In this document: positions 7,895-15,518 of the stretch, piece after piece
Layout of the letters: the number at the start of each line of letters is the position of its first letter
Position numbering within the stretch: position 1 is the first letter of the stretch
From: Pseudomonas sp. PD9R
GTDB lineage: Bacteria > Pseudomonadota > Gammaproteobacteria > Pseudomonadales > Pseudomonadaceae
DNA length: 64,000 nt
Direction of reading: 5' to 3'
NCBI RefSeq assembly: GCF_019200975.1
Contig: NZ_JAHTMR010000001.1
Span: 699,400 to 763,399 of the forward strand
Position numbers and translations under genes: made by a program
The notes under the pieces: model-generated
Seen by the model: only the letters and a program-made list of their open reading frames with translations
What the model was told of the DNA's origin: nothing
The model's database searches: none

Positions 7895-8644
7895 CTACCC
7901 CCGATTCCCCCGATACTGACTCGGCGACAAACTAGTCAACGCCCGAAACTGCCGGCTGAAAGCACTATGGTCCGTATACCCACAGTGCAGGGCGATCTCT
8001 GTAATCGGCAGGTCAGTGTGCAGCAACAGCCGCGACCCCTCTTCCAGACGCGCCTTGTGAATCATCTGCCTTGGCGTGAGCTGAAATACTCGTTTGCAAT
8101 GTCGCTCCAGTTGCGCCACCGAATACCCGGCCAGGGCGGTCAACTCGGCAAGGCTGATGGCGCGCGCAAAGTGACTGCGGATATGCGCATCCACGGCCGC
8201 AAGCTTCTGGTACGCAGGATGGCTGGACTGCGGCGATTGCAGGTCGCGGGAAATACCGGCGAGGCCAACGATGTGGCCCTGCTCATCGTGCAAGGCGAGT
8301 TTGTGGGTCAGGCACCAGATTGGCTGGTTGCCGAAATACAGGTGCAGTTCCAACTGGTCGGCCAGTACCCGGCCGCTGGATAACACCCGTCGATCCTGCT
8401 CGGTGTACAGCGGGCCGAAGTTTTCCGGGAAGACCATTTCAGCGGTAAGCCCCAGCAATTCTTCACTGCACTTGAAGCCACAACGCCGGGCCAACGTCTG
8501 GTTGACGAAGGCGTAGCGGGCTTCGCGATCCTTGATGAAAAACACCACGTCCGACAGGGTGTCGAGCAGCGGCGCGATCGGCTGAAGGCTGTTCAGCAGC
8601 GTCGGCAAGTCGCAGGGTTTGAAGGTGGTGAGCGAGGGGTACAT
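7895..8644 (-). CDS. AraC-family regulator with N-terminal PAS domain (LhpR-like)
   Basis: This 249-residue protein has a PAS sensory domain (about residues 20-135, with LSDVVFFIKDREARYAFVNQ) followed by the two helix-turn-helix units of AraC proteins at about 150-245 (LAELTALAGYSVAQLERHCK and ITEIALHCGYTDHSAFSRQF). I used the ATG at 8644. An ATG at 8722 overlaps the stop of the dehydrogenase gene as ATGA and would add 26 residues by translational coupling. It closes the lhpA-dehydrogenase operon, and an AraC regulator (LhpR, as I recall) controls the equivalent genes in P. aeruginosa. It probably activates this operon in response to hydroxyproline. Confidence 0.82.
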   Translation of the reverse strand: MYPSLTTFKPCDLPTLLNSLQPIAPLLDTLSDVVFFIKDREARYAFVNQTLARRCGFKCSEELLGLTAEMVFPENFGPLYTEQDRRVLSSGRVLADQLELHLYFGNQPIWCLTHKLALHDEQGHIVGLAGISRDLQSPQSSHPAYQKLAAVDAHIRSHFARAISLAELTALAGYSVAQLERHCKRVFQLTPRQMIHKARLEEGSRLLLHTDLPITEIALHCGYTDHSAFSRQFRALTSLSPSQYRGNRG

Positions 8645-8718
8645 AGCGCTGGGGGCCTGAGGGCGACCCCCGGGATCATAGTGGCTCGCCGGCGTGGCCG
8701 AAAGCCCCGACGCGGTGA

Positions 8719-9972
8719 TCATGTTGGCGGAGTGTCGTCCAGGCTCATCAGTGTCTCGATCCGCGCCGGGCTGTAGGGTGGGCGCGACGCCGAGGGTTGC
8801 CAGCCAAACAGATGTTGCACCGCGCCGCCACACACACGCCCCTGACAGGCACCCATGCCACAGCGGCTGGCCAGCTTGGCCTCGCGCCAGTCGGTGTGCC
8901 CGGTCAAAGCTGCGTAAGGTACGTCCTCGCAGCGACAGACCAGGGTGTCCGGGCGGGCCAGGGATTTGAGTTGTGGGTCGAGGGCGAAGGCTCGATTCAG
9001 CGTGTTGGCAAAACCCTGCCAGCGTGCCCGACGCGGCCATAACTGACGGGCCTTTTCGACGTCACCGACAGCGGCGTGGCCGGCAATCGCACCTTCCACC
9101 AAGGCCAGTTCACTGCCGCCGAAGCCGGTGCATTCACCTGCCGCGTAATGATCGGCACGACTGGCTTGCCAGGCATCGACTACCAGTGCCTGGCCTTCGA
9201 TGGCGTAACCCAGTGCCTGACCCAGCTGGATGTTAGGGATCAGCCCAAAACCACAGGCCAGCCGATCACATTGCAGTTCGACGATTTTGCCTTGCTGTTG
9301 CAGGCGCACGCCTTCCAGCCGGTCAGTGCCGAGTGCCGCTACTACATGAGTTGCGCTGCGGTAGTGGTGGTCAAACAGGCTGAACGATTGCAGCCATTTT
9401 CCAGGCCAGCGCGGCAGTTGCGCTGCGAAACCGGCGACGGCTGCGAGCGAAGCTTGCTCGGCGATGCGCTGAATTTTCGCACCGTGTTTTTTCGCGGTGG
9501 CCGCGCTGGCGAGTAACAGTGGCCCGCTGCCGGCGATCACCACGCGCTCGTCCCGCACCGGCAATCCCGCCTTGATCAGCGCCTGCAAACCGCCGGCCCC
9601 GGTGACCCCCGGCAGCGTCCAGCCGGGGAAGGGCAGCAGCAACTCGCGGGCACCGGTACACAAAATCAGTTTGTCGTAGCGGATCAACCAGCCGTTGTCT
9701 TCGTCTTCGACCAGCAGTTGCTTTGGGCCGGGATTGGCGATCACTCTCGTGCTGGCGTGATGATGGATGTTGCCATGGGACTGCAAGCGCTCACGCAGGT
9801 CACGGGCTTGAGCCGGCACAGTGGCCTGAGGACCGTCGCGCCAGATTTGCCCGCCCGCGAGTGGATTGTCGTCGAGCATGACAATGCGCGCGCCGCTCGG
9901 CGCTGCTGCGAGTGCGGCGGCCATGCCGGCAGGACCGGCGCCGATGATCAGCAGATCGGCGTATTCGTTCAT
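8719..9972 (-). CDS. D-hydroxyproline dehydrogenase, FAD/NAD-fold subunit with BFD-like Fe-S domain
   Basis: This 417-residue flavoprotein has an N-terminal FAD motif (LLIIGAGPAGMAAALAAA), a second nucleotide motif (VVIAGSGPLLLASAATA) and a C-terminal four-Cys domain. The Cys residues are in VCRCEDV and CGMGACQGRVCG, as in BFD-like [2Fe-2S] proteins and HcnB. The start at 9972 forms an ATGA overlap with the small ferredoxin-like gene. With the DAO-type and [2Fe-2S] proteins it should make a three-part membrane-linked dehydrogenase that oxidises cis-4-hydroxy-D-proline to 1-pyrroline-4-hydroxy-2-carboxylate. In P. aeruginosa I recall the subunits as LhpB, LhpE and LhpF. HcnABC shares this architecture but would not sit beside a hydroxyproline epimerase. 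Confidence 0.85.
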   Translation of the reverse strand: MNEYADLLIIGAGPAGMAAALAAAPSGARIVMLDDNPLAGGQIWRDGPQATVPAQARDLRERLQSHGNIHHHASTRVIANPGPKQLLVEDEDNGWLIRYDKLILCTGARELLLPFPGWTLPGVTGAGGLQALIKAGLPVRDERVVIAGSGPLLLASAATAKKHGAKIQRIAEQASLAAVAGFAAQLPRWPGKWLQSFSLFDHHYRSATHVVAALGTDRLEGVRLQQQGKIVELQCDRLACGFGLIPNIQLGQALGYAIEGQALVVDAWQASRADHYAAGECTGFGGSELALVEGAIAGHAAVGDVEKARQLWPRRARWQGFANTLNRAFALDPQLKSLARPDTLVCRCEDVPYAALTGHTDWREAKLASRCGMGACQGRVCGGAVQHLFGWQPSASRPPYSPARIETLMSLDDTPPT

Positions 9973-10205
9973 GGACGTGTCTCCACGTGCATGCCGTCGC
10001 GGCACAGGGTCTGGCAGGCCAGGCGACGTCGACCGTCGATGGTCACCCGGCATTCCTGGCAAATGCCCATGCCGCACAGTGGTGCTCGGCGCTGGCCGCT
10101 GACCGAGGTACGCGTGCAACCGTCGCTGCCCAACGCCAGCGCAGCCGCGACGCTGGTTCCCTCGGCCACTCTCAGGGCACGGCCGTCGAGCATCAAATCA
10201 GGCAT
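9969..10205 (-). CDS. D-hydroxyproline dehydrogenase, small [2Fe-2S] subunit
   Basis: This 78-residue protein of HcnA type has Cys residues in APLCGMGICQECRVTI and RLACQTLC, a plant-ferredoxin-like [2Fe-2S] pattern. It would pass electrons between the flavin sites of the two larger subunits. It overlaps both neighbours: 8 bases with the DAO-type gene and an ATGA with the FAD/NAD-fold gene, which implies translational coupling and fixed stoichiometry. It is too small to act alone. Confidence 0.87.
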   Translation of the reverse strand: MPDLMLDGRALRVAEGTSVAAALALGSDGCTRTSVSGQRRAPLCGMGICQECRVTIDGRRRLACQTLCRDGMHVETRP

Positions 10206-11313
10206 AGACAGGTTCTCCGAGGAAACGCTGGGGCAGATAGGGTTGCGCTGGCAGTGGTGGGGTTTCGTTGAACAGTTGCGCGACCAGCAAATCGGCTGTG
10301 CCGGGGGCTGTTGTAACGCCTAGCCCCTCGTGACCGACCGCCAGCCACAAACCCTGACGTTGCGGGTGCTGACCCACCAGAGGCAAGCCGTCGGGGCTGG
10401 CCGCCCGAAAACCGGTCCAGGCGCGGATGCCATTGAGCCGGGTCAGGCCCGGCATGTATTCGGCGGCGCGCTTGAGCATTTTCGCCAGCATCCAGCCTTC
10501 GACCTGCGGGTCAGTGGTGCCGAATTGCCGCGAAGCGCCGATGAACAATTGCCCGGTCGGACGCGGTTGAATGTTGCAGGCAGTCGAAGGCCCTTTGGCG
10601 TTGTGGGCGCTGGTGACGTAACCGAGTTCTACCAGCGTGTGAGTGACGGTGGCGGGGTAGCGATCGGTGATCAGTAAATGGCCCTTTTTCGGCTCGATGG
10701 GTAACTCGGGGCACAGTTCATTGGCCTGGATTCCGTTGGCCAGCAACACCGCTTCGGCACTCAACCACTGACCGTCATCGAGTCGCACCCGATTGCCGTC
10801 GACTTCGCTGACCCGCGCCCGGCGCTGACGGATGTTCGGCGTTTCGAGCATCCAGTTGGCTGTCGCCGGTGCATAAAGAATGCCGTCGCCCTTGATCAAC
10901 AGCCCACCCTCAAGGCCTTCGCGCAGTTCCGGTTCACGCTGGCGCAAGGCATGAGCGCCGACCAGTTCACAGGCGATACCCTGAGCTTTCAGATTGAGGT
11001 ATTTGCTATGGGCGACGGCCATTTCCTCGGCGTTGGCCGCCAGCCATAGCGTGCCGTTGGTGCGATAGGCGCAGGCGTCGGGCAAGTTTGCTGCCTGCTC
11101 ACGCCAGCGCTGCAGGGAATAGTGACTCAGGGCCAGTTCCGCCGGGTTGTCGTCGAGTACCAGCAAGTGGCCCATGCCTGCCGCCGTCGCGCCATGCAGG
11201 CCGGCGTCAATTACCAGCACCTGCAAACCACGACGCGCCAGCGACTGGGCGCAGGCCGCGCCGATGATGCCGGCCCCGATCACGATCACATCGGCCGCAT
11301 GGCCCTGGCTCAT
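10198..11313 (-). CDS. D-hydroxyproline dehydrogenase, DAO-type FAD catalytic subunit
   Basis: This 371-residue protein belongs to the D-amino-acid oxidase/glycine oxidase family. The N-terminal dinucleotide motif is [20 protein letters not shown] and the C-terminal part shows [18 protein letters not shown] and [14 protein letters not shown], typical flavin and substrate contacts. It should carry the site that oxidises cis-4-hydroxy-D-proline made by the epimerase LhpA. The gene starts as an ATGA overlap with lhpA and overlaps the [2Fe-2S] gene by 8 bases. It resembles HcnC as well as LhpB, but the epimerase neighbour favours hydroxyproline. Confidence 0.86.
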   Translation of the reverse strand: MSQGHAADVIVIGAGIIGAACAQSLARRGLQVLVIDAGLHGATAAGMGHLLVLDDNPAELALSHYSLQRWREQAANLPDACAYRTNGTLWLAANAEEMAVAHSKYLNLKAQGIACELVGAHALRQREPELREGLEGGLLIKGDGILYAPATANWMLETPNIRQRRARVSEVDGNRVRLDDGQWLSAEAVLLANGIQANELCPELPIEPKKGHLLITDRYPATVTHTLVELGYVTSAHNAKGPSTACNIQPRPTGQLFIGASRQFGTTDPQVEGWMLAKMLKRAAEYMPGLTRLNGIRAWTGFRAASPDGLPLVGQHPQRQGLWLAVGHEGLGVTTAPGTADLLVAQLFNETPPLPAQPYLPQRFLGEPVYA

Positions 11314-12242
11314 AGGCGAATGCCCCAGGCGAAGGGGTCGTCCTGCTCGATGATCAAACTGGCTTCGGCACTGATAAACGCGCGACCCCGGATAGTCGGC
11401 ACGACGCGCTCACCTTGCCATTCAAACGAGCCTTCGAACTCGCTGCCAATGACACTGGCCTGGCGCCAGATCTGCCCTGGCTGCAATTTGTCGTCGGCGG
11501 CCAGGCACGCCAGTTTGGCGCTGGTGCCGGTGCCACAAGGTGAGCGGTCGTAGGCTTTGCCAGGGCAGAGCACGAAATTGCGGCTATCGGCGTGATCGTC
11601 ATCGGCGAACAGTTCGACATGGTCGATCAGCCCACCGTCTTCGCCACGAATACCTTGGGTTTCCAGCGCTTGTTGCACGGCGTAGGTGTAAGCGGTCAGC
11701 GCATCGAGGTTGTCGCCGGCCACCCGTAACCCATGATCGGCGATCAGAAAAAACCAGTTGCCGCCCCAGGCGATATCGCCGGTGACTTGACCGATGCCCG
11801 GCACCTGCAATTGCAGCGCCTTGCGATAGCGATAGGCCGGGACGTTGCGCACGCTCACCGAGTGGTCGTCGTGCAGGGTGGCCTGTACCGTGCCCACAGG
11901 CGTTTCGATGCTGTGCACGCCAGGGCCGATTTTGCCCAGATGCGCCAAAGACGCTACCAGGCCGATGGTGCCGTGGCCGCACATGCCCAGGTAACCGCTG
12001 TTGTTGAAAAAAATCACCCCGGCGCAAGCGCTTGGGTCTACAGGTTCGCAGAGCAGAGCGCCGACCAGTACATCGCTGCCCCGTGGTTCCAGCACACTCG
12101 CCGCACGCCATTGGTCATGTTGCTCGGCCAGTCGCTGACGACGTTCGGCCATGCTGCCGGTGCCCAGATCAGGAAAACCGGCGGTCACCAGGCGGGTCGG
12201 TTCGCCGCCGGTGTGGGAGTCGATCACGGTGATACGTTTCAT
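11310..12242 (-). CDS. lhpA: 4-hydroxyproline 2-epimerase
   Basis: This 310-residue member of the proline racemase family has both catalytic cysteines: Cys88 in [12 protein letters not shown] and Cys236 in [12 protein letters not shown]. The reaction interconverts trans-4-hydroxy-L-proline and cis-4-hydroxy-D-proline without cofactor. I chose the ATG at 12242 ([17 protein letters not shown]), which matches the usual family start; the frame extends 11 codons further upstream but only from a TTG. It heads the operon of the three dehydrogenase subunits and the AraC regulator, an order I recall from P. aeruginosa lhp genes. No clear Shine-Dalgarno is present (GGACGTGG is the best match). Confidence 0.9.
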   Translation of the reverse strand: MKRITVIDSHTGGEPTRLVTAGFPDLGTGSMAERRQRLAEQHDQWRAASVLEPRGSDVLVGALLCEPVDPSACAGVIFFNNSGYLGMCGHGTIGLVASLAHLGKIGPGVHSIETPVGTVQATLHDDHSVSVRNVPAYRYRKALQLQVPGIGQVTGDIAWGGNWFFLIADHGLRVAGDNLDALTAYTYAVQQALETQGIRGEDGGLIDHVELFADDDHADSRNFVLCPGKAYDRSPCGTGTSAKLACLAADDKLQPGQIWRQASVIGSEFEGSFEWQGERVVPTIRGRAFISAEASLIIEQDDPFAWGIRL

Positions 12243-12320
12243 GAGTGGGCCACGTCCGTTCAGATGAGTGAACAAAAGAGTGGCCTGTGCAGCGGGTGGG
12301 CGGCTTGATGGATTTAACCG

Positions 12321-12342
12321 GTGCCGATGACGAAATCGGCAC
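12321..12342 (-). promoter_or_regulatory. Hairpin between the GntR gene and lhpA
   Basis: GTGCCGAT (12321-12328) and ATCGGCAC (12335-12342) are perfect reverse complements around a 6-base loop. No T run follows on the minus strand, so it may be a weak terminator of the GntR transcript, or a binding site upstream of lhpA. Confidence 0.4.
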
Positions 12343-12356
12343 AGTGCCAGTAGCGA

Positions 12357-13028
12357 TCAGTGGGCGTGGGGCAGGTGCTTGAACAGGGTTTCGCAGACCC
12401 CGGCAATGTGCTCGTCCAGCAGCTTCACGGCCAGGTCCACATCCCCGGCGCGGCAGGCGGCGAGAATTTCGCGGTGCTCATGATCGGCGCGTTCCTTGCC
12501 GGCCGACAGGCTCATCTGCATGCGCAGGTAGCGCTCAAGTTTGTCGTTGACCGAACGAATCAGGCTGACCAGAAACGGTCGCTGCGCCGGCTCGTACAGG
12601 CAGGCGTGCAGTTCCCAGTTGAGCTCGGCCCAACGACCCACGTCATCCTCGCCGATGAACTCCTGGCAGATACGCTCGGCACGGGCGAAGGTTTCTTCGG
12701 TCATGTTGGGAATCGCCAGGCGCAACACCTTGTCTTCCAGCAACATGCGCACTTCGAACATCTGCGCCAGTTCCGCATCGGAAATCCGCGTGACCATCGC
12801 CCCGCGATTGCGCTGGAACATCACCAGCCCTTCGGCCTCCAGCCGCTTGAGCGCCTCGCGCACCGGGATCTTGCTGACGTTGAACTGGCGGGCGATGTCG
12901 TCCTGGCGAATCGGCTCATCCTCGGCAAAATGCCCGGCGACAATCGCATCACGCAAATGACGGGTGATGATTTCCGAGGTCGAGGGCGTATTGCCAAGGT
13001 CGGGAGCGTTGAATTTGGGTAGGTTCAC
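12357..13028 (-). CDS. GntR-family regulator, FCD (FadR-like) subgroup
   Basis: This 223-residue protein has a winged helix-turn-helix at residues 18-80 (DIARQFNVSKIPVREALKRL) and an all-helical FCD ligand domain from about 95 to 215, with metal-type residues such as the His in ELNWELHACLY and in HEREI-like DHEHREI. It begins with GTG at 13028 and has a poor ribosome site, so little protein may be made. A GTATAC-containing half of the shared operator lies 36-47 bases upstream (13064-13075), suggesting autoregulation. The full palindrome lies before the deaminase and ABC operons, which makes this protein their likely repressor. The inducer would be a hydroxyproline isomer or pathway intermediate. 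Confidence 0.88.
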   Translation of the reverse strand: MNLPKFNAPDLGNTPSTSEIITRHLRDAIVAGHFAEDEPIRQDDIARQFNVSKIPVREALKRLEAEGLVMFQRNRGAMVTRISDAELAQMFEVRMLLEDKVLRLAIPNMTEETFARAERICQEFIGEDDVGRWAELNWELHACLYEPAQRPFLVSLIRSVNDKLERYLRMQMSLSAGKERADHEHREILAACRAGDVDLAVKLLDEHIAGVCETLFKHLPHAH

Positions 13029-13063
13029 GGCGGCGGTCGTTTGGAGTGATGAGATAGCGACAG

Positions 13064-13075
13064 GGTATACGAAAT
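13064..13075 (-). promoter_or_regulatory. Related GntR operator (partial palindrome) at the GntR promoter
   Basis: The minus strand reads ATTTCGTATACC, sharing ATTTCGTATAC with the two full operators at 1483 and 7578. It lies 36-47 bases upstream of the GntR GTG start, a position suited to autorepression. One arm of the palindrome is imperfect. Confidence 0.5.
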
Positions 13076-13100
13076 TCGTTAGTCGATCTCACTCGGTTCA

Positions 13101-13129
13101 GCCACCCGCCATCCACCTGGGCGGGTGGC
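13101..13129 (-). terminator. Perfect 10-bp hairpin after the GST gene
   Basis: GCCACCCGCC (13101-13110) pairs fully with GGCGGGTGGC (13120-13129) around a 9-base loop. It lies 37 bases past the GST stop and before the GntR promoter. No strong T run follows in either direction. Confidence 0.5.
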
Positions 13130-13165
13130 GTTCTGTTTTCATGAACCTGGTTTGCACCGCAAGGA

Positions 13166-13792
13166 TTATTCAGGGAAATGCTGGAATGCCTTCAAGCCAC
13201 GCTGCACGGCGGGCCTCGCTTCGATGGCGTCAAACCAGCGCGACAGGTGCGTGAGTGATGTCCAATCCAGCCGATCACGGATCGAGGCGGCTATCGTGAA
13301 AGCCGAGATGTCGGCCATGGAAAACCGATCGCCCGCCATGAACTCATCGGCCAGGAAGGTTTCTGCCAGGCTGAATTGTTCAAGCACCCGCCGATCGATG
13401 AGGGCCGCGGCATCGTTTGCCCCGGCCTGACGCAGAAAGAACGCGGCATGGCTGGGGGCAATAACATCGGTGACAAAAAAGAAGTAGCGGTCAAATACCT
13501 TGATGCGCTCCGGTCCGGGTTGCGCAGGCGAGAGTCGACCTGGCGCCTGGGTATCCGCGTACTGAATGATCGCGTTGGACTGGTTGATCACCTGCGCGGG
13601 TGTTGAACTTCGGTCTATCAGGGTCGGCACTTTGCCTGCCGGATTCAGGGCCAGGAATGTCGGATCGCGATGCTCACCCGCGCGCAGGTCGATACGTCTT
13701 GCGGTATAGGGGAGGCCAGCTTCTTCGAGTGCAATGGCTGCCCGCAAGGTATTACCGGTGTTTGCGCCGTACAGCTCAATCGCAGTATTCAT
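13166..13792 (-). CDS. Glutathione S-transferase family protein
   Basis: This 208-residue cytosolic protein has an N-terminal thioredoxin-like domain (IELYGANTGNTLRAAIALEE, then the cis-Pro motif GKVPTLI and NQSNAIIQYAD) and a C-terminal helical domain with MADISAF, the conserved Asp helix cap. It should conjugate or exchange glutathione on electrophiles, though the substrate is unknown. It lies 78 bases after the SDR gene on the same strand, so the two likely share the promoter controlled by the TetR protein at 14859. Confidence 0.88.
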   Translation of the reverse strand: MNTAIELYGANTGNTLRAAIALEEAGLPYTARRIDLRAGEHRDPTFLALNPAGKVPTLIDRSSTPAQVINQSNAIIQYADTQAPGRLSPAQPGPERIKVFDRYFFFVTDVIAPSHAAFFLRQAGANDAAALIDRRVLEQFSLAETFLADEFMAGDRFSMADISAFTIAASIRDRLDWTSLTHLSRWFDAIEARPAVQRGLKAFQHFPE

Positions 13793-13870
13793 TGGACGCT
13801 CCGTTTGAAAAGGGTGTTTGCTCGCCGGGTGAGTACCTGCTCAGCTTCACAAGCATTCACCCTGCATGTT

Positions 13871-14752
13871 TCAAGCATTGAACAGCGCTGCGTGAAGGGT
13901 GACGAATTGCTGAACCGTCATCGGCGCTTGTCCGGTCACTTCCTGGATGATGCTGTCTTCGCCTTCGAAAATGCCATGCTGATAGTCCAGTGCCACTTCG
14001 CCTAAGTGCTGGACGATAAAGGCAGGCAATCCGGCATCGAGCAGTTCGCGTTTGTAGTCTTCGAGACTGATTTGGGTGTAGCTGATCTTGCGTCCAAGCA
14101 CCTCGCCGATGGCATCGGCGACACCTTGCTGGTTCAGTTCGGTCGGGCCGTGAAGGGTATAAGTCTTGCCCTGATGCGGCGCTGGATTTTCGAGAATAGC
14201 GGCAATCAGGCGGGCCTGGTCCTCGGCAGCGATAGGGGCGTGGCGACCTTCACCAAAGGGCAGGCGGATCTCGGCTTTTTCGAGGATGTGCGAGCGGAAA
14301 TGCGGGTAGATGAGCCACTGGGCGAAATAGGTCGGGCGAAGGTGGGTCACTGCCAACCCGGACCAGTCGAAGACGCGTTCCGCCGTCCAGTGATCAAGCG
14401 CTGCGTTGCTTTTGGATTCGCGCCGTGCAGAAATCTGCGACATGTTGACCACCGCGTCGACACCGGCTTCTTTAGCCGCCTGGGCGAAGCGAGCAGTAGC
14501 ATCGATCAACCCCGGCGCGATCGGGTAAACGAAGTACGCGGTGCGGATGCCTTCAAGCGCGCTGCGGACAGCGTTCAGATCCAGCAGATCACCCAGGACT
14601 ACCTCGGCACCCAAGGCGCGAAGCTCTGCCGAACGCTCATCTTCTTTACGCACCAGTGCCCTGACCGGTACACCCTTGGAAAGGAGAGTTTCAATGGTTT
14701 TACGGCCGGTGAAGCCAGTAGCGCCCGTGACGAGAATGGTGGCTTGGGTCAT
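13871..14752 (-). CDS. NmrA-like SDR-family NAD(P)-binding protein
   Basis: This 293-residue protein starts at the ATG at 14752 (MTQATILVTGATGFTGRKT). The glycine-rich GATGFTG is the NAD(P) motif of atypical short-chain dehydrogenases of the NmrA/quinone-oxidoreductase kind. Later motifs are GDLLDLNAVRSAL and AVVNMSQISAR. An upstream extension to 14806 runs through the promoter and operator and is rejected. It is divergent from a TetR gene with a perfect inverted repeat between them, and GST follows, suggesting an inducible response to a reactive compound. Catalysis versus redox sensing cannot be settled from sequence. Confidence 0.85.
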   Translation of the reverse strand: MTQATILVTGATGFTGRKTIETLLSKGVPVRALVRKEDERSAELRALGAEVVLGDLLDLNAVRSALEGIRTAYFVYPIAPGLIDATARFAQAAKEAGVDAVVNMSQISARRESKSNAALDHWTAERVFDWSGLAVTHLRPTYFAQWLIYPHFRSHILEKAEIRLPFGEGRHAPIAAEDQARLIAAILENPAPHQGKTYTLHGPTELNQQGVADAIGEVLGRKISYTQISLEDYKRELLDAGLPAFIVQHLGEVALDYQHGIFEGEDSIIQEVTGQAPMTVQQFVTLHAALFNA

Positions 14753-14807
14753 GTTGGTAGCCTCAGGTTGTGGTATCAGTGCGGATATATTATGTTCGTA
14801 ATACACA

Positions 14808-14829
14808 TTAGATGTTTATCAACATCTAA
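14808..14829. promoter_or_regulatory. Perfect inverted repeat, probable TetR operator
   Basis: TTAGATGTT (14808-14816) and AACATCTAA (14821-14829) form a perfect 9-bp inverted repeat with a 4-base centre (TATC). It sits between the divergent SDR and TetR starts, 30 bases before the TetR ATG, exactly where a TetR repressor would control both promoters. Confidence 0.75.
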
Positions 14830-14858
14830 GTCAAACACCACTCATCAGGATTCTTTGC

Positions 14859-15434
14859 ATGCGCAAATCACGGCAGGAAACCACTGAAACCCGGAAGCGG
14901 ATCGTAGAGGCCGCCAGCGTCGAGTTTCGAAAGAACGGTATAGATGGCACAGGGCTTGCGGGCCTTATGGCCGCTGCGGGCCTGACCCACGGCGGCTTCT
15001 ATCGCCACTTTGAGTCGAAAGACCAGGTCGTGGCGCAGGCGTGCGGTGCAGCAATTGATGTGCTGGTATCAGAGTTGGAGGAGATCGCTGACGAAGGGGG
15101 GTTCAATGCTGCGGTGGGTTATTACCTTTCAACCGATCACCGGGATTCACTGGAAAAAAGCTGTCCGTATGCGGCGCTGGGCAGTGAGTTGGCTCGCGGC
15201 AATGAGCAGACCAAGGAGGTCGCGACCCTGGGGTTGGAGAGGGTTATTGAATTGCTTTCGGCTCAATCCGAATCGTCAGTGCCCGGGGCCGCACGCGCCC
15301 GGGCAATAGTCGCCATGTGCACAATGATGGGCGCGCTCACGTTGTCGAGAATGGTCACGCACCCGGCACTTTCAACAGAAATCCTGGAGGCGGCCTACGA
15401 ACATTTGGCTGTTCCCGAAACGCCAGCAGATTAA
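14859..15434 (+). CDS. TetR-family repressor
   Basis: This 191-residue protein has an N-terminal TetR DNA-binding domain: TRKRIVEAASVEFRKNGIDG, then GLAGLMAAAGLTHGGFYRHF, with the recognition helix ending at FYRHFESKDQV. The C-terminal ligand domain resembles TetR_C proteins of the YxaF/LmrA kind, with a conserved Cys in KSCPYAALGSELAR. It is divergent from the SDR-GST operon and the shared region has a perfect inverted repeat, so it most likely represses that operon and itself until a small electrophile or aromatic binds. Confidence 0.9.
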   Translation: MRKSRQETTETRKRIVEAASVEFRKNGIDGTGLAGLMAAAGLTHGGFYRHFESKDQVVAQACGAAIDVLVSELEEIADEGGFNAAVGYYLSTDHRDSLEKSCPYAALGSELARGNEQTKEVATLGLERVIELLSAQSESSVPGAARARAIVAMCTMMGALTLSRMVTHPALSTEILEAAYEHLAVPETPAD

Positions 15435-15518
15435 GGCGCGAGACAAATCGCGTCGGTCGCAATGTTTCTCGCCTCGGCAGAGAGCGTTTCGGTGGAAGTT
15501 GATGAAGGGCCGCGGCCC

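Noticed and set aside
7971..7980. A GTATAC-containing sequence (TCCGTATACC) resembling the GntR operator
   Set aside because: It lies inside the coding sequence of the AraC regulator's C-terminal helix-turn-helix region and matches only part of the palindrome.
9973..10119. A 49-codon N-terminal extension of the FAD/NAD-fold dehydrogenase subunit
   Set aside because: It overlaps the small [2Fe-2S] gene completely in another frame and is Arg/His/Pro-rich. The ATG at 9972 gives an ATGA overlap and the usual N-terminus.
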